From Candidatus Altimarinota bacterium (GTDB lineage Bacteria; Patescibacteriota; Gracilibacteria; UBA4473): 5,808 nucleotides of DNA. Below are positions 5,318-5,808 of the stretch, piece after piece. The notes below the pieces were generated by a model. The model did no database searches. It was not told where the DNA came from and was given only the letters and a program-made list of their open reading frames with translations. The stretch is from positions 1 through 5,808 of the forward strand of contig CAJQJI010000058.1 in the NCBI GenBank assembly GCA_905478675.1, given 5' to 3'. The translations under genes were made by a program, and so were the position numbers. Position 1 is the stretch's first letter. Each line of letters begins with the position of its first letter.

Positions 5318-5808
5318 ATGAAAATATCTCCTTCGATTTTGGATGCCAATTTTGGTACTTTGCAGCAAGACTTAAATTCTATTGCCACCGCCGATAGAAT
5401 TCACCTTGATATTATGGACGGTCATTACGTGCCGAACCTCAGCTTTGGTTTACCAGTGCTGAAAGGATTAACTTATCCAGTAGAAACTGAGGCGCATTTA
5501 ATGGTGAATAATCCTGGCGCGTTCTTTGATATGTTTGAAGCCATTGGTTGTAAAACCATTACGTTTCACATTGAAAACACAGGGCGAGCCGAAGCGCTTC
5601 GCTTAATAAAAAATCTTCAAGCACGTGGTCTTAAAGGCGGCGTGACCATAGATGGCTACACCGAAGCGGACTTTTTATCGGATGAGATTTTAGCGGTAGC
5701 GGATCAAATTTTAGTGATGTCGGTCAAAGCCGGCTTTGGTGGACAAAGCTTTATGACTACCAGTATTGATAAAATTAAAGCACTGCGCGCGCGCGGTTAT
5801 AAAGGTGA
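5318..5808 (+). CDS. rpe: ribulose-phosphate 3-epimerase, 3' end cut by the window
   Basis: The first 163 residues of a TIM-barrel epimerase that interconverts ribulose 5-phosphate and xylulose 5-phosphate in the cytoplasm (pentose phosphate pathway). The family is usually about 210-230 residues, so roughly three quarters is present. Visible motifs are SPSILDANF (4-12), HLDIMDGHYVPNLSFG (29-44) with metal ligand His29 and ligand/acid-base Asp31, EAHLMV (58-63) with ligand His60, FHIEN (83-87) and VMSVKAGFGGQSF (133-145). The second catalytic Asp would lie beyond the right edge. Two motifs depart from usual: VMSVNPGFGGQ has Lys-Ala for Asn-Pro, and the usual NPxT strand end reads IDGYT (111-115). 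The related allulose/hexulose-6-phosphate epimerases share this fold and cannot be fully excluded on a partial sequence. The ATG at 5318 is preferred; an in-frame TTG at 5315 is adjacent and a stop lies at 5291-5293. No Shine-Dalgarno is visible. It is transcribed divergently from the rest of the window. Confidence 0.9.
   Translation, partial: MKISPSILDANFGTLQQDLNSIATADRIHLDIMDGHYVPNLSFGLPVLKGLTYPVETEAHLMVNNPGAFFDMFEAIGCKTITFHIENTGRAEALRLIKNLQARGLKGGVTIDGYTEADFLSDEILAVADQILVMSVKAGFGGQSFMTTSIDKIKALRARGYKG

Noticed and set aside
75..5808. Alternative genetic code (TGA as Gly or Trp)
   Set aside because: All genes are open with standard code, Trp is encoded by TGG at conserved positions, and stops are TAA or TAG.
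1..5808. Mobile element, CRISPR array, tRNA or rRNA
   Set aside because: No transposase or integrase motif, terminal inverted repeats, regularly spaced repeats or tRNA-like cloverleaf was seen on either strand.

Overview
This window looks like ordinary chromosomal DNA from a bacterium, most likely a member of the Patescibacteria/CPR radiation. That placement is an inference from style, not a proof. The grounds are a class A penicillin-binding protein with a very long extracellular C-terminus carrying Ig-like repeats, the form of its transpeptidase domain (a long insertion between KTGTSN and the 'DSWTIGFTP' strand), a DDP-x-W-x-x-PV-x-x-W stretch in the tail that I associate from memory with CPR enzymes, compact spacing, and four gene starts with no visible Shine-Dalgarno sequence. 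The code appears standard: no in-frame TGA is needed and the stops are TAA, TAA and TAG. Base composition is moderate and even across the genes, with AT-rich intergenic DNA. I see no mobile element, CRISPR array, tRNA or rRNA.

Layout. Positions 1-98 may hold the last codons of a rightward gene (weak). Three genes then run leftward on the minus strand. In transcription order they are a 140-residue protein I do not recognise (5228 to 4806), a 1197-residue bifunctional peptidoglycan synthase of the PBP1A type (4682 to 1089), and a RibD-type deaminase/reductase (1085 to 75). The synthase and ribD are separated by only 3 bp and are probably co-transcribed. The small gene is 123 bp upstream of the synthase. 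An 89-bp AT-rich divergent spacer (5229-5317) separates this block from a rightward ribulose-phosphate 3-epimerase gene that runs off the right edge at 5808.

How the genes fit together. They do not form one obvious pathway: cell-wall polymerisation, a pterin/flavin-type deaminase-reductase, and pentose phosphate metabolism. The neighbourhood reads as compact housekeeping DNA. The points most worth checking are inside proteins: a deaminase zinc motif with an extra cysteine and shifted spacing in RibD, substituted phosphate-loop and beta-strand motifs in the epimerase, the tail and acidic insertion of the synthase, and the unknown 140-residue protein. I do not see a convincing new multi-gene system here.
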